From NCBI GenBank assembly GCA_004794785.1, contig SJOL01006490.1:1131516-1195515 (forward strand): a stretch of 64,000 nucleotides of DNA, read 5' to 3'. The translations under genes and the position numbers were made by a program. The notes beneath the pieces were generated by a model that ran no database searches, was not told the origin of the DNA, and saw only the letters and a list, made by a program, of their open reading frames with translations. Shown piece after piece: positions 22,085 to 33,394 of this stretch (positions are counted from its first letter, which is position 1; the number at the start of each line of letters is the position of its first letter). Origin of the DNA: Opisthorchis felineus (taxonomy: Eukaryota; Platyhelminthes; Trematoda; Opisthorchiida; Opisthorchiidae).

Positions 22085-22960
22085 GCTGGCGGAAACTTGT
22101 CAATCTTAAGTTTTCAGATGGTATCATTGTTTTCGAAGAGGATGAGGAGTTATACGTGTCTTTTGGCGTGGGCTCCACGTCCACAAAGTCTAAGATCGCG
22201 TTCCTGGACGTGCAGTCGCACGCCACTTACAGTCCAAGGAGGGGCCGTTTTGCTCGTCTTGGAAATTTATCAGCCCCGGCTGCAGTTTGATAGATGAAGT
22301 CCTTGCATGAATCTCCAAGGCTGGGCTAGCGTTCACAGTTCAAGGTACCTATAATGGTGTGACTGAATCTCAGTTGACAGGTATATCAGACTATAGCACG
22401 GGCTGTACGTGACCTCTGCAGGCAGCGGAACTGAGGCGTCTTCAGGCCCTCGATAATCGTTGTCTCGAAACCATAGCTCGTGCAGTTCGGTGCAACGGGT
22501 CCGCCACGAGAAAATTGGAAAATGAGTGGTTACGCAGCACTGGCTTCGGTCAAAGAAGCTGTGGTCGTATGGCCATGTATCGCACATGCGAAATCATCTC
22601 TTACGCCTAATTCACGGACGCAAGCAGATAGTTGGTCAAGCGTTGACCTGGCAAGGCTGTATGAAACCGATTATGAGAAGTCGACTGGTTTCGGCTCGCC
22701 TTCCAGGCTATAATCTCTCCGGCGCTTGTCTGGGGACCCTGCAACATATTGCAGGTGTCAACGGTATTTTTGTTGTTATGTTCTATCCAATGTCTGAATG
22801 AGTGTCTAGGGACATCTTGGAATGATGGTGTTAGGCTGGTACTAGGTACCTTCCCGATAAGCTTTTATTCTTTCAACAGTAAATACTTCAAAGAAATTGA
22901 GGTTGTACGAAAGCGAAGCATCACTGTTGAACACTGATGTGCTCTCGATGATTTCGACTA
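22085..22960 (+). mobile_element. RTE 3' half, heavily decayed
   Basis: Frameshifted pieces in order: LKFSDGIIVFEEDEE (from YADDIVL), STKSKIAFLDVQSHATY, LIDEVLARISKAGLAF, PLQAAELRRLQALDNRCLETIARAVRC, and a 3' untranslated block with TTTATTCTTTCAACA and GGTTGTACGAAAGCGAAGCATC. It ends in GATGAT-like sequence near 22,950. Confidence 0.6.
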
Positions 22961-23104
22961 CTCCACAACGCTTTCCTAGTCATCATTTATAATTTTTTGG
23001 ACCAGTTGCCTACCGGTTGCTCAATGTCTTCCGTGTCTAAACTACAGTGCAGCTAATAAGTTCAAATTATTTCTTCTACCCGTCTTTTAATGCCCGTACT
23101 ATAT

Positions 23105-23185
23105 GGAGTCGGCAGCAGCCCAACACCAATGTTTACCACTGATTCCTCGGTGCCGTACAATCACGTTGACAAATCTGGAAGGTCG
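23105..23185 (-). mobile_element. RTE 3' tail fragment, inverted
   Basis: Matches the reverse complement of the RTE 3' terminal sequence (compare 45,140-45,195): TGTTTACCACTGATTCCTCGGTGCCGTACAATCACG. Confidence 0.45.
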
Positions 23186-23439
23186 GGATGTCAGGAGCTC
23201 GCTTAAGCGATGGCTGAAAGCATTCACAAAAATCAGGTCACGCAGCCGGCGGTGCGAGCCCTTTCTATCGCAGACCCTACTTTGACCACGTACCCTGTTC
23301 ACGGCTGTCAATCTGAGACACAAGACCCCACTCGACCGCTTAAAAAGATTCGGATGTTTCACCAATACAAGTGCTCGTATCATGTGGTCTGCAGACCTCC
23401 AAGGCCTAAGTAGCTAGTGTGTGACTGGGTAGCACCAAA

Positions 23440-23995
23440 CCCAAAAATGCCTGCAGATGCAGTTGGTTTACCCGGACACTGGCATCACTCTATATGGTCT
23501 TTTTGAGGATAAGGTTATCCCTCGAATAGGGAAAGCGAGGGCGGCTTTTGCGATTCTGCGACATCGGCGTTTACGCGACACCAGCTTTCTGTCGAGGCTA
23601 GTTGTACAGCCCTGTGGTGTATGGGTCGTGAATATGGCCATTGTGAGCAGAAGACTTTGAAATGTTTGATGTTTGATCATCAATGCCTTCAAAATATCTG
23701 GATTGGGTGGAAATGTCGCATTAACACTGCTAGGATACGTCGAGTGGTGGACAGAAAAGAGTACAACCCGACAGATGTTGCGGTGGCTTGGTCATTTACT
23801 TCGGTTGCCAGCAAACCGACTTATCCGGAGAGTCACTTTCACCCAAGCATGCGCTGAGTGGAAGCGGACTAAGGGAGATCAGGCAACAAAAATGAAGGAA
23901 ACGACCAGGAAACTCAGTTGCGTTGGCAGCTTCCGTCTACCTAGAGGAGGATTCTGATACCAAGTTAAATCGCGCTTATGAGGAATAGCTGCCCA
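23440..23995 (+). mobile_element. RTE C-terminal fragment
   Basis: Successive frames read IGKARAAFAILRHRRLRDTSFLSRL, then FDHQCLQNIWIGWKCRINTARIRRVV and LRWLGHLLRLPANRLIRRVTFTQACAEWKR, ending KLSCVGSFRLP. This is the RTE region after the palm, in correct order, with two frameshifts. Confidence 0.7.
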
Positions 23996-24349
23996 CCAAA
24001 CACCCCATAATGGGTTTGTTTGTTGGACATTCATCATGTAGCTCGAATTAACTCCTGTACGTTTATTCTCGCTTCCGCGCGGTTGGTGGTCTAGTGAGTG
24101 CTGCGGCTCGTCCAAGATCGACACTGAATTAAGTAATGGGGTGCAAGGTCACCCAACCAACTGAATGTTCATGAGTATTCGCCCCTGAGAGGTCTCTTTG
24201 TAGAAGCTTCCCAGAGGGGAGACCGTGGTCATTGCCAGTGCGTTGTGTGTGCATTCGCCACAACAAATTATCTGTGATACTTATAAATAGCTCGAATACG
24301 TTATTACTACAATAGAAAGCGTCAGATATTTTGATTACCGGATATATGG

Positions 24350-26110
24350 ACGTGCAAGCAGGCTTGATTGGATGGTCGTCTTGGTCTGGACTCGGTAGGA
24401 ACGGACACTGATGGCCACCTGCTGAACACAGGCTGTTCTTATGAAGCACTGATGTCTGAAACAGCCCAAATCGCCTGGCTACATGGTGTCTTCCACACGC
24501 GAACCAGGCTCACACCAGAACGACCACATCGCTGCCAACAGCAGATATCGTGGTCCATTCAACGGCCGCCACTCGTTTTTGAACAATTACGTGAGCTCGG
24601 ATCTTGCGCACGTTCGTTACTGCTTTAGCGCTTCTCGAGGACACGCACATTTCGTCTAGGAACGTAAGCCCAGGCACCCCAGATAGAAACAACTATACGG
24701 AAAATACCTACAATGAGGTGGAAGTAACTCGGTGGTTCGAACTCAAATCCAATTGTTGATTGTTTCTGTCTAAGCTTACGCAGCACAACTCTCCAGCTTG
24801 TCAGCTATGAGTCGGAATGGTGCCACAGCTGAACGGATTTTTTCCTACAAGTTCTGAAATAATTCATGGACAGAAGTAGAATCCTATCAGAACGCAATCT
24901 ACACAACTAAGCCAGGGAGTGGAAGTTCCGCTTGTGCTATCAGCTCAAACACGCTCTCAAATAATGGCATTCACGGTTGTCACGGGATTCCGTCCAGCAG
25001 AGACTCGTATGGATCGGATTCTCGCATTCGGCCAGCGTCACACCTCTAGCGTCGAAAGTTTCATCCACTTTCTACAACTCGTGAACTCCTGGCTTTCAAG
25101 CTGGACGAGGTTGCGTTGACCAATCTTTTCCACTGTGACAACTGGAGAACCGCCGGTCTTGTCTAATTTCAACGAACCCGGACACCCTAATTACATTCAT
25201 GGCTGTACAGAGCCTACTGAGTTATCTGATGTACTGGAGAACACCAACCAAACTCTTGGACTTGGAATATTTCATGAGAAAACATCAAGTCGAGTTGACG
25301 CGTACGAGCAACGCTCCCAGTCGTTAGGCATCATCAGTGAGGTACGCCAGGGAGGTCCTGTCTCCCTGCTTTTTTCAGCACGATTATCGACGATGTTTCA
25401 GAGACTGGTGTTTTTCGAATCACTGACGTTAGTGTGGAACATCTATGGAAGCAGGTTTGCACTGTTGACCGTGCTGAAGTTGTCATTTTGGTTGAGAATG
25501 ATTTCTATATTGTGCAGGCCGCGCTCATTCGATTGCTGTCAGAGGCGGGCGATTGTGGAACGCTGTTTTCACCACCAAAATGCAAAGTGCTCGCTCAGGA
25601 CTAATGAGGGCCCAAAATCATGCTACTCCTCACAGGTGAAACAGCGTCTAGCAGAAGTCAGGTATCTGCAGACAGACATTACAACCGAAATTACTGATCG
25701 AACTGTAAGGGTTGGAATCGACTTCGGAACCTCCAATACCTGTGCGGGTGCCGAGACATCAACGTTTCATTAAAAGGGCGTATTTACAATGCTCCCGTCC
25801 GGTCAATGCATGGATGTGGATGGCCTCTGGACGGAAGCTTTCACTGATTACTGGTGTTCGACCACCGTTACCTGTGAGACGTCTCACACACCAGGTGGGC
25901 GTATTTTGCTACCAATTCAGAACAGCTATGGCGTATTTTTCGTGGACACAACACCGAAGCTACTGGTTGGGTCACGCACTCAATGACGCCCCAACGGCTT
26001 CCAATAAGCACCTGTTCACACTCCATTACCGCAAACTGGAACGTCGTGGGCTGATCAATGAACAACCTGGCCAGGGAGTGTAAGTGCGGTACCGGTCAGG
26101 TTATTCTCGC
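24350..26110 (+). mobile_element. RTE copy with endonuclease and RT remnants
   Basis: 24,370-24,650 reads TDTDGHLLNTGC, QNDHIAANSRYRGPFNGRHSFLNNY, the C-terminal half of the endonuclease. After a gap, FQAGRGCVDQ (25,100), EVRQGGPVSL (25,340), FSPPKCKVL (25,570) and SLKGRIYNAPVRS (25,770) give the reverse transcriptase in order. It ends in the FDHRYL region near 25,860-26,000. Many stops and shifts. A possible SINE remnant lies at 24,725-24,845 (GGTTCGAACTC and GCCACAGCTGAACGGA). Confidence 0.65.
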
Positions 26111-26321
26111 CGGGTCCCCGGACTCCGACTGGACGATGACAACTTATGTCTCGAACTTCTGGTAGGTATGACCCAAAACGGTATTTAGTGGAGCGATTGC
26201 GCAGATACCTTGATCGAACATTTTTCTCTACCAGACTATATTCGGCTTACATATCCGCTCATCTTTCAACTTTTTTCATGCCATGTACCATCGAAGAATG
26301 GCTCTTCCCAGCTATGCATGC

Positions 26322-26345
26322 AATATATATATATATATATATATA
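26322..26345. repeat. (AT)n microsatellite
   Basis: About 12 AT units. Confidence 0.9.
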
Positions 26346-26487
26346 AATGTATCTATATATAAGCCGTATCTATTAGAATGCTAGCACAACGTACGAGGTC
26401 ATTGTATAAATCTCAAAGGCCAAAATCTCTTTCGCCAAACGGGGCCACTTGTGGTGTCAGACGGACATATCATAGTCTGAGTCGTAT

Positions 26488-26692
26488 TCCCTTCCCTTCG
26501 AGAAAGCTCACTGGTTAAGGCGGTAGCTTACGGACCGGAAGGTCCGTGGTTCGAACCCAACCTCAGCATCTCGACTGCTGTCTAGGCTTGGGCAACCTGA
26601 CACTATCCCAGCGCTCGTGCCTTTTTCCGTTGGCATAGCAGCTAAGCACCGAAAGTGCTACAGCTGAACGATTATCTGTACCTTTCTCTATT
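26488..26692 (+). mobile_element. tRNA-derived SINE (family 1) with 10-bp target-site duplication
   Basis: Plus-strand copy: AAGCTCACTGGTTAAGGCGG (A-box region), GGTTCGAACCC (B box, about 26,550), body with TAGGCTTGGGCAACCTG and TAGCAGCTAAGCACCGAAAG, and end CTACAGCTGAACGATTATC. The direct repeat TGAGTCGTAT lies at 26,478-26,487 and again at 26,693-26,702. Confidence 0.8.
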
Positions 26693-26739
26693 TGAGTCGT
26701 ATGTATTAAACTACAGTGCGGCCACTATTTGGCAGTTGT

Positions 26740-27330
26740 AAGGCGTGGACTCTGCAACAGATGTGAGACGTTTTCAGGTCTTTAGTCATCGAGTTATCAG
26801 GTCAGTTATGGGGCTTCACAGGCTAACTTGCAATGTGGTTGTTAGTCGGGTGTTCGGCGATGCGACAGATACTTCACTTCAGGTCTACATCCGTCACCAC
26901 AGAGTGCGGTGGCTTGATTGTACGCTACGCATACCGAGCTTTGCGGTGCATTCTGAATGCAGAGTGGTGTAGGCCGATGGGCGGGCAACGTTTTTTGACA
27001 GAACAGTTTGAAATGGCTCGCGAAGAGTCGGTGTTGCGGTCTTCCTTTTGCCTAACTGGAGATGCTGCAGGGCACATCAGCAACTCAGTGTATGGCTTTC
27101 GGGTTGTTAATTTCTGTCTGGGCTGCCGAGTGTTGGTATGCGGAAGGTTAGTGCTATGTTCCTTCCCTCCCATTTCAACCTTCCATACACATTGGAGTGT
27201 TCATTAATTAAACTGACGTGGTTGCTGGGCAATGAGGCCTTAGTTTCGCTGTCAGTGGTGACGACGAAGGTATGTTGCTTACTGAGTGCTATTTTTCAGT
27301 CAGAATGGGGTTGCAATCTGATAGAAACTA
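26740..27330 (+). mobile_element. RTE C-terminal and 3' untranslated fragment
   Basis: FSHRVIRSVMGLHRLTCNVVVSRVFGDATDTSLQVYIRHHRVRWLDCTLRIPSF is the region after the RTE palm. The 3' block then has CCTTCCCTCCCATTTCAACC and GGTTGCTGGGCAATGAGGC, and ends with TGTCAGTGGTGACGACG. Confidence 0.65.
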
Positions 27331-28439
27331 CGGGTGGATTCCACTTATCTAATTTCCTTGGATATTTCATAAAATCTCTCCCCCTGTCACTGAACTCATA
27401 CTTCCATTCGTAGTTATGTTGGGAATACCAAGATATGTTTCAACCACAAACCTCGTCTGCCGATGATTGCTGTCCTCTCGACGATTTGGCTTGGATAACC
27501 TTGGTGATTCAGTGATATGTCTATCGAAGCTCGTAAATTTACGCGCCTTTTCACTTCAGAAAGTCAGTAATCATACTGGTTGATCTAAGCGATTTTCAGC
27601 CACTTGTATAGAATCTTCCTGTACAAGCGAGTGATTACAGTTTTTGAACATGGTTGTCTCATTCGCTTCATATCCTCTGACAGAAAGTGCGTTCAGTAGC
27701 CAGCTATGGAAACGAGCTTGTGTTCTTTTATATGCAGTCTTCTTGATATGAGCGTTTTTGCAGTGAACTCGAATGTTGGCTCGTATTCCGTAGGGCACCA
27801 CTTCCCTTCGTAGGTGACATAACTACAGCTACCTGCAAAATGTTACGGGCATCTGTTGATGGCAGTTCCCTTCTAAAAGACTGGTTGTCTGTGTTAATGG
27901 TCCTGATTAACGAAATGATAACAAATTCACGTTAGATAGTCGAGGACAACCAAGATACCTAAGATTCCTGTGAGAGTTTAGACTCCGAGAGCTTCTGGAT
28001 GCTCTCCATGTACTCTACTTATTTTGAAAACCGGAAACATTGGTGACCAAGATTGTGTGTGTGTTCACTTCTAGAGTGTAAGATATGCATTTTAAACGCA
28101 CGCTATGTTTTTTGGTACATTTCATTGTGAAGTGCAACCGGCATGCATGTGAGTCTCCAGCTCAGCGACCCGGTTTACCGATTACACGTACTGCGGATAG
28201 CGTAGTTGTTCAAAATGAGCTTTTGCATCACGTTAGTTTGTGCGCGGTATTCAGGGCGTGTTCGCACCACGACTGATCTAGCTTAAGGAACACTTGAAAA
28301 ACAGTTGATTTCGAGTCCACCATTAATTTCTCGATTGTCCCTGTCCGGCTTCGAACGATCTGCCAGAATCCTAGCTGTCTGGTTTACTGTGGGCTGCGTG
28401 GCAGACCCCGCTAAACAGAAATCACGGTTAGATGATTTG
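27331..28439. other. No recognisable gene
   Basis: Short frames on both strands without motifs; no repeat was recognised. Confidence 0.4.
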
Positions 28440-30198
28440 GTTTGTCCGTTGTTGTCGGTTCGTCACTCGTCCGACTGCCTTGTGGGTTAGACTTTTGAGT
28501 CCACGGTTCAAGGTGGGGTACCTCAACCAAAGCCCCTTCCTCTCTCTGGGAAACCAATAAGTATCATTTGACCGCACAGTTCTGTGTCCACCGATGTTCC
28601 TCCCCAACCCATTCCCACCACAAAAACAAACGTTGCTGGGTCATTTGACTCTCAGTTATCTGACCAATGGGCTTTTTGCACCCCTCTACCTATTAACAAT
28701 AAACAAAACAACACCTTTCTAAATCCACGAGATGCTTTCTACATAGGAGCTTTTAACGTCCGTACTCTATGTCAAATTTGCAAACAGGCAATGCTTGCCG
28801 AAGCTTTATACTCCCTTAAAATTGATGAATGCTGTGTCTCCGAAGCACGGATACAAGACCCAAGCGCGGTCATACATCTCAAAACGACTAACCCAGCTTT
28901 TTCACATTTCTCCCCCCGTGTGTGCGGCGATCCAGAAGCGATGAATCGTGGAATATATGGCGTGGGAGTTGCACTCAGCTCTAGAGCTGAACGCGCTTTG
29001 CTGGATTGTCGTCTTTGCGCCGTCCGGTTATCCAGTTCAATCAAGCTCAATACCTTTCCGCATAAAAAGCGGTACCAGTTTGTAGTGTCGGGTTAAGCCC
29101 CAACGGACTGCAGTTCTGATGCTGAGAAGGCTACTTTCTATCGAGAGTTATCCCGGCTCATTCGTCAAGCAAGAAGCACTGACATTGTGGTCCTTGCGGG
29201 CGATTTGAATGCCCAAGTGGGTCGTCTGAGCTCCTTGGAATCACATTTGGGCGGTCGATTCGGAGTGGATGCTCGTCGCACAGACAACGGAGGGCGACTC
29301 CTTCAGTTGTGTGGTGATCATGAACTGTTTCTGGCGAGTACGAACATTCACAATAAACGTTCGCATCGCGTAACCTGGCGGCTACCAACTGCAAATCAAC
29401 CGTGGACCCAGCTGGATCACGTGGCCATCAGTCACCGGTGGAGAGCTACAATTCAAAGTTACCGTTCCTTTTGGGGCACACAACTTGATTCCGATCACGC
29501 AATGGTGCATGCACGCCTGACAGTTCGTTTCCCCTCAGGCCCTCGCAAGTCAGCAAGAAGCATGCCAATCCACCATCTTCGAAGAACTACCACAGCTCAA
29601 CAGTATCGGTCTGAGTTAGCCTAATAAGAGCTTTCTACAGTAAAGCAATACTGTACTGGTGATGAGCACGTGGATGAAGGATGGCAAAGTGTGAAATGAG
29701 CTATTCTATCGGCACTCAGTGATGTCTGTTCGGCTCCTCCGATTCGACCACAAGACCACCGGATGTCGTCGAGATCGCTATCCATGATTGATGTCAGGAA
29801 ATCCGTACTAGCAGGCAACGAGGACGGTGGCGCACGCAAATCCCTCAAACGCCAAATAGCGAAGAGTCTAAGGAAAGACCGAGAGCTCTGGTGGACCACG
29901 AAAGCTCGGGAGATGGAGAAGGCTTTTCCTGCCGAAAACAGCCGCACCCTATATCAACTGATACGATCGACTGACCCTAGGAAAGCAACGGCCAGTGAAG
30001 CGATAAGTGAAGAAGGTGGCTCATTAATCCACTCGGAAAAATGTCAACTGGAAAGATGGGCCGAACACTTCGAAGAACAGTTTAGCTGGCCTCCTGAAAC
30101 ACAGCCTGTGGAGATAGTGCATACGGGCAAATGGAATGTAAAACTTAATCGGCCGTCGGAAGAAGAAATGAAGTACCAGAAGCTCAATGGCATTTGAG
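28440..30198 (+). mobile_element. RTE 5' half with near-complete endonuclease
   Basis: The 5' region has one unit related to the tandem repeats at 5.1 kb. The endonuclease spans about 28,735-29,620: GAFNVRTLCQI, DECCVSEARIQDPS, GIYGVGVAL, LLDCRLCAVRL, then a TAA at 29,094, APTDCSSDAEK, DIVVLAGDLNAQVG, RTDNGGRLLQLCGDHELFLASTN, and WTQLDHVAISHRWRAT with the catalytic SDHA (DSDHAMVHARL). The linker to the reverse transcriptase continues to WAEHFEEQF and stops at about 30,198. This is the best-preserved endonuclease in the window, but the stop at 29,094 and a frameshift near 29,620 inactivate it. Confidence 0.85.
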
Positions 30199-32142
30199 AG
30201 AACTTATTTAGTCATAAACCTCCGAGACCGCAGGGGGTTTCACGTTCACCGTCCAGGGTTCTACGTCAGCTGTGGGCTCCAGATGAGTGGCAGTTGGTGG
30301 CTACGATAACTGCTGTTCGAAGTATTCGGCCCAATGGTCGAGGCGTTCTTTATTTAAGATGGTCGCTCCATTCACATCCTTGATGGCTTCATTCACAGGT
30401 GTTTTCCGGAGACCGGTCGCACGGATCAACTGAAATAATCTTCGGGCATTACCGGCTTTACGGGCCTCTTCCGTTTCCTTGGTTTTCCGTGTCCACCAAA
30501 CTTCGCGGTCGGCTCGCACGCTCACTTTCACTTGACGTCCGATAATTCGTCGCTTCAAGTTATGTTCGGGACCGGCTGGGATATTTCTCCGAGATTTAAG
30601 CAGCGCCACTTCGGTCTGGAATCCAGTGCTTGAGTGGGTCTGACAGCGCCGTGCCACAGGCAAAATTTCCAGCACTGTGCAATAGGTGGCAATCTGGTCC
30701 CAGTATGAATTCACATCTGATGGTGGAGCATTTGGAAGAGACCCTAGAAGACGATTCTGATAGAGTCGTTTAACATCCGGATCTGCGAGTCTATCACTTG
30801 CTGAGAGATTTGTCCGAACCTTACGCGGGTCTGGAAAACGAAGGGAGAAGCGACTCCGGATGAGCGCCTGGTCGGGATCCACAGATGTGTTCCAAGACGA
30901 GTGGCAGTCAGTTATTGATCCGCGCCATCGGTAAGTGATGGCGATGTGACCGATTTTAGTTCGTGGCTGGCACGCCGTTGGAGGACACCGCGTGGTCAAC
31001 CGACTTCGGTTATTGCGGTCAGCACGCAGCTGATGCAGTCATTCACCATTGTCCGTACGTACCGAGTCCAATACATGTCGACCATCTATTTGAGTCTCAG
31101 ATGCGCTAAGCCTGCCCACCTGTGCATTCAGATCTCCGGCAACCACAACGATATCTGAGCTTTTAGCTCGCCGCTCCAGGACATCCAGGGCGTCATAAAC
31201 TTTGTCTTCGATGGTGTCAGAGCTACACTTAGTTGGGGCCTAAGCTGACGCGACAAACAGACATCGATTAACTTCCCGCTTGTAAGACCCCTTCACAAAC
31301 GTCGCCAGATGAACCGCACATAGACGACTACCAACGGGTATCCAGTCAAGCAAGGATCCCTCCGCCCAGTGGCTTAGGACTACCAACCCTTGCACATCCT
31401 CCCGCAGCAGCCTCTGGATCACAAGAGATGCCGGAATCCAATGAGAGTGATGAGGCGGTTAGCTCAACCATTGTGCTTGCATCTTGAATTATTGTTTCTG
31501 ATACACAGCACACATCAATGCCAAGCGAGTCCAGTGTGAGAGCAAGAGCAGCTTGTCCTGCTTGCTTCAGAGTGCGGAGATGGAAGGCGGGCAGAGAGAC
31601 TGGGCGTCGAGGCTTGATTGTTCGATTTGGCTGAGGATGTCGGCGCCGGATGGCCCGCAGATGTTGCTTGCAAAGCCGTTGCAGGATGAACGGAGTCATC
31701 AGTCCTAAGTGATGGGCCTACAAGAGTAGAGTTATTAATGGGGTGGGGAGAGGGAGAAGAAAAAGTATGTGAAAAGGAAAGAAGGGAGGCGTCAGCAGTA
31801 GCCTGTTTTCGCTTACCCGCCCTGCTGTATGCAGCGAGTAATGCGACCCGGCTGGTGGTACCACGCGACGGCCGATGTGGCAATAGTTTATTTGTATGTG
31901 TAGTTCATGGTTGTACATGGGCTGGGATACTGTCAGGGCGACCACACCTAGACAGAAGGTCAATTAGGGTCCTCAACCAGAGACTTTGGGTCGGAGGCCT
32001 GACCGCGACGCAGCGGTGTTTGGGGAGAAAAGCAAGTGCATATCAATTTTTACAGATCAAGTCGCCAAACATGTTCCAACCCCAACTTGGAGGGCCAGGA
32101 GACTGTGATCGTGAGACTTCTAACCGTTGACCAATCTCGTAG
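30199..32142 (-). mobile_element. RTE 5' half, inverted and tail-to-tail with its neighbour
   Basis: Minus strand: 5' untranslated block (32,142 to about 31,740, shared with 3.75 and 7.86 kb), endonuclease start LDSLGIDVCCVSETIIQDAS (31,500), then IGHIAITYRWRGSITDCHSSWNT (30,900). The linker is open for 232 codons (30,301-30,999) through NARRLFQLIRATGLRKTPVNEAI to HWAEYFEQQLS, and a readable trace runs to about 30,200. It breaks off in the same linker as the plus-strand copy it abuts. Confidence 0.8.
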
Positions 32143-32362
32143 GACTCTGCTAGTGTCACACGAACACCCCTCAGTACAGCTCAATTGGTCGCCGAGGTAC
32201 ACAAACCATCACACCACGGTAAGGTGCAGTGTCTTCATGACGGTTTACTTTAATGGCAATCCCGTCACGAAGAGACTGGACCTTACCGTGGTGTGACGGT
32301 TTGCGCACCTCAGCGACCCATTGAGCTATACTGGGGGGTGTCCCCGCGACACTCACAGAGTC
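32143..32362. repeat. Foldback: 101-nt inverted arms, 18-nt loop
   Basis: The left arm 32,143-32,243 pairs with the right arm 32,262-32,362; the loop is 32,244-32,261. The inner 40 bp pair almost perfectly; the outer part has scattered mismatches and small gaps. Both arms are the 5' end of the RTE element (GACCCATTGAGCTATACTG), one in each orientation. The right arm ends exactly at the ambiguous base at 32,363. Confidence 0.85.
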
Positions 32363-32515
32363 NGGAATGATTGTAGTAAGCTAGCACTAAGTCCCTTCCC
32401 CATCCACCTTTATTCTTTCCTTCACAATAAGGCTTTCAAATAAATCATGGTTGTACGGCAGTGAAGCGTCGGTGTTGAACACTGATGTCATGCTGTCGAT
32501 GATGATGATGATGAT
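32363..32515 (+). mobile_element. RTE 3' tail after an ambiguous base
   Basis: 32,363 is N. From 32,364 the sequence matches the RTE 3' end: GTAAGCTAGCACTAAGTCCC, CAAATAAATCATGGTTGTAC, then (GAT)n at 32,497-32,515. The 101-nt plus-oriented RTE 5' end therefore joins directly to an RTE 3' tail. Confidence 0.75.
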
Positions 32516-33394
32516 TAATGGCAATCGGTACGCTTATTCCTACAGAGTGTTTTTCGGACTTTTCATCTGACACCCGCATGCAACCCGCGAAGTCTGTCGC
32601 TCTAAAATTTACTGTCTAAGCAATTGAGCTATCCGATGTTTTATTGAATCTTACATCTTAAAGGATAGGCTGTAGGTTCAAGCACCACGAAGACCTTAGA
32701 CAGAGCCTCATTTACAGCTCACGTCATATAGAATGAAACTAATGTTCAATATGTTCGGGCCTGACCACATGGGTCGTTACTTTGTAAAAGAGCTGTAAAC
32801 GGCTTTTCTCCTACGTAACATAAAACTCGAATATACACGGTCGATTTTAAACTTGGGACGAGTCTTAATGTGAAAAGGTGAATTCCGGAGAGGATTATGG
32901 CTAATGGTCTCGTTTCAGAGCGATATCAGGGTGTGCACGCGTATGGTCAGACAGAAACGTATAACCCTTCATTATAAAATGGATATCAAAACACCAACTG
33001 TTTACATCGACTTCATGGAGACTGGTGATTGCTTTTGATGTAGCTTCGGCCTGTATGTTGCGTACCTATTGGTCCCAGCAGCCGTCAGCTAATTGCTTAT
33101 CCATGGCGATAACTGGGGCAAGCTCAGCGCTCGCTCCTGTGAGGTTCCCCCAAGATCTAGGCTGGAAAAAAGTAGTGAGAAATCTTTCGTTCTTATGAAG
33201 ACAGTTATAGCAGTCGTTTGCACTACCGCCATTCTCCCTATGAGCACTCACAATATCCATTGTTAATGACATTAACAGTTGTCACTGCCTACACTGGAAA
33301 TCCAGCTGAGCCCATGTAACTGTGTTTCGAAATTTTACACGGGTATATACTCGGAACTCGAAGGAATAACGGCCAGCCGTTTCAGTGACCAATT
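32516..33394. other. 3' flank of ADAT3
   Basis: Nothing coding was recognised. A tRNA-like trace on the minus strand at about 32,585-32,640 (GGATAGCTCAATTGCTTAGAC) may be a SINE remnant. Confidence 0.35.

Noticed and set aside
28584..29624. Host gene annotated as craniofacial-development-protein-2-like
   Set aside because: Such labels in databases usually come from RTE endonucleases; here it is followed by the retrotransposon linker and exists in many decayed copies.
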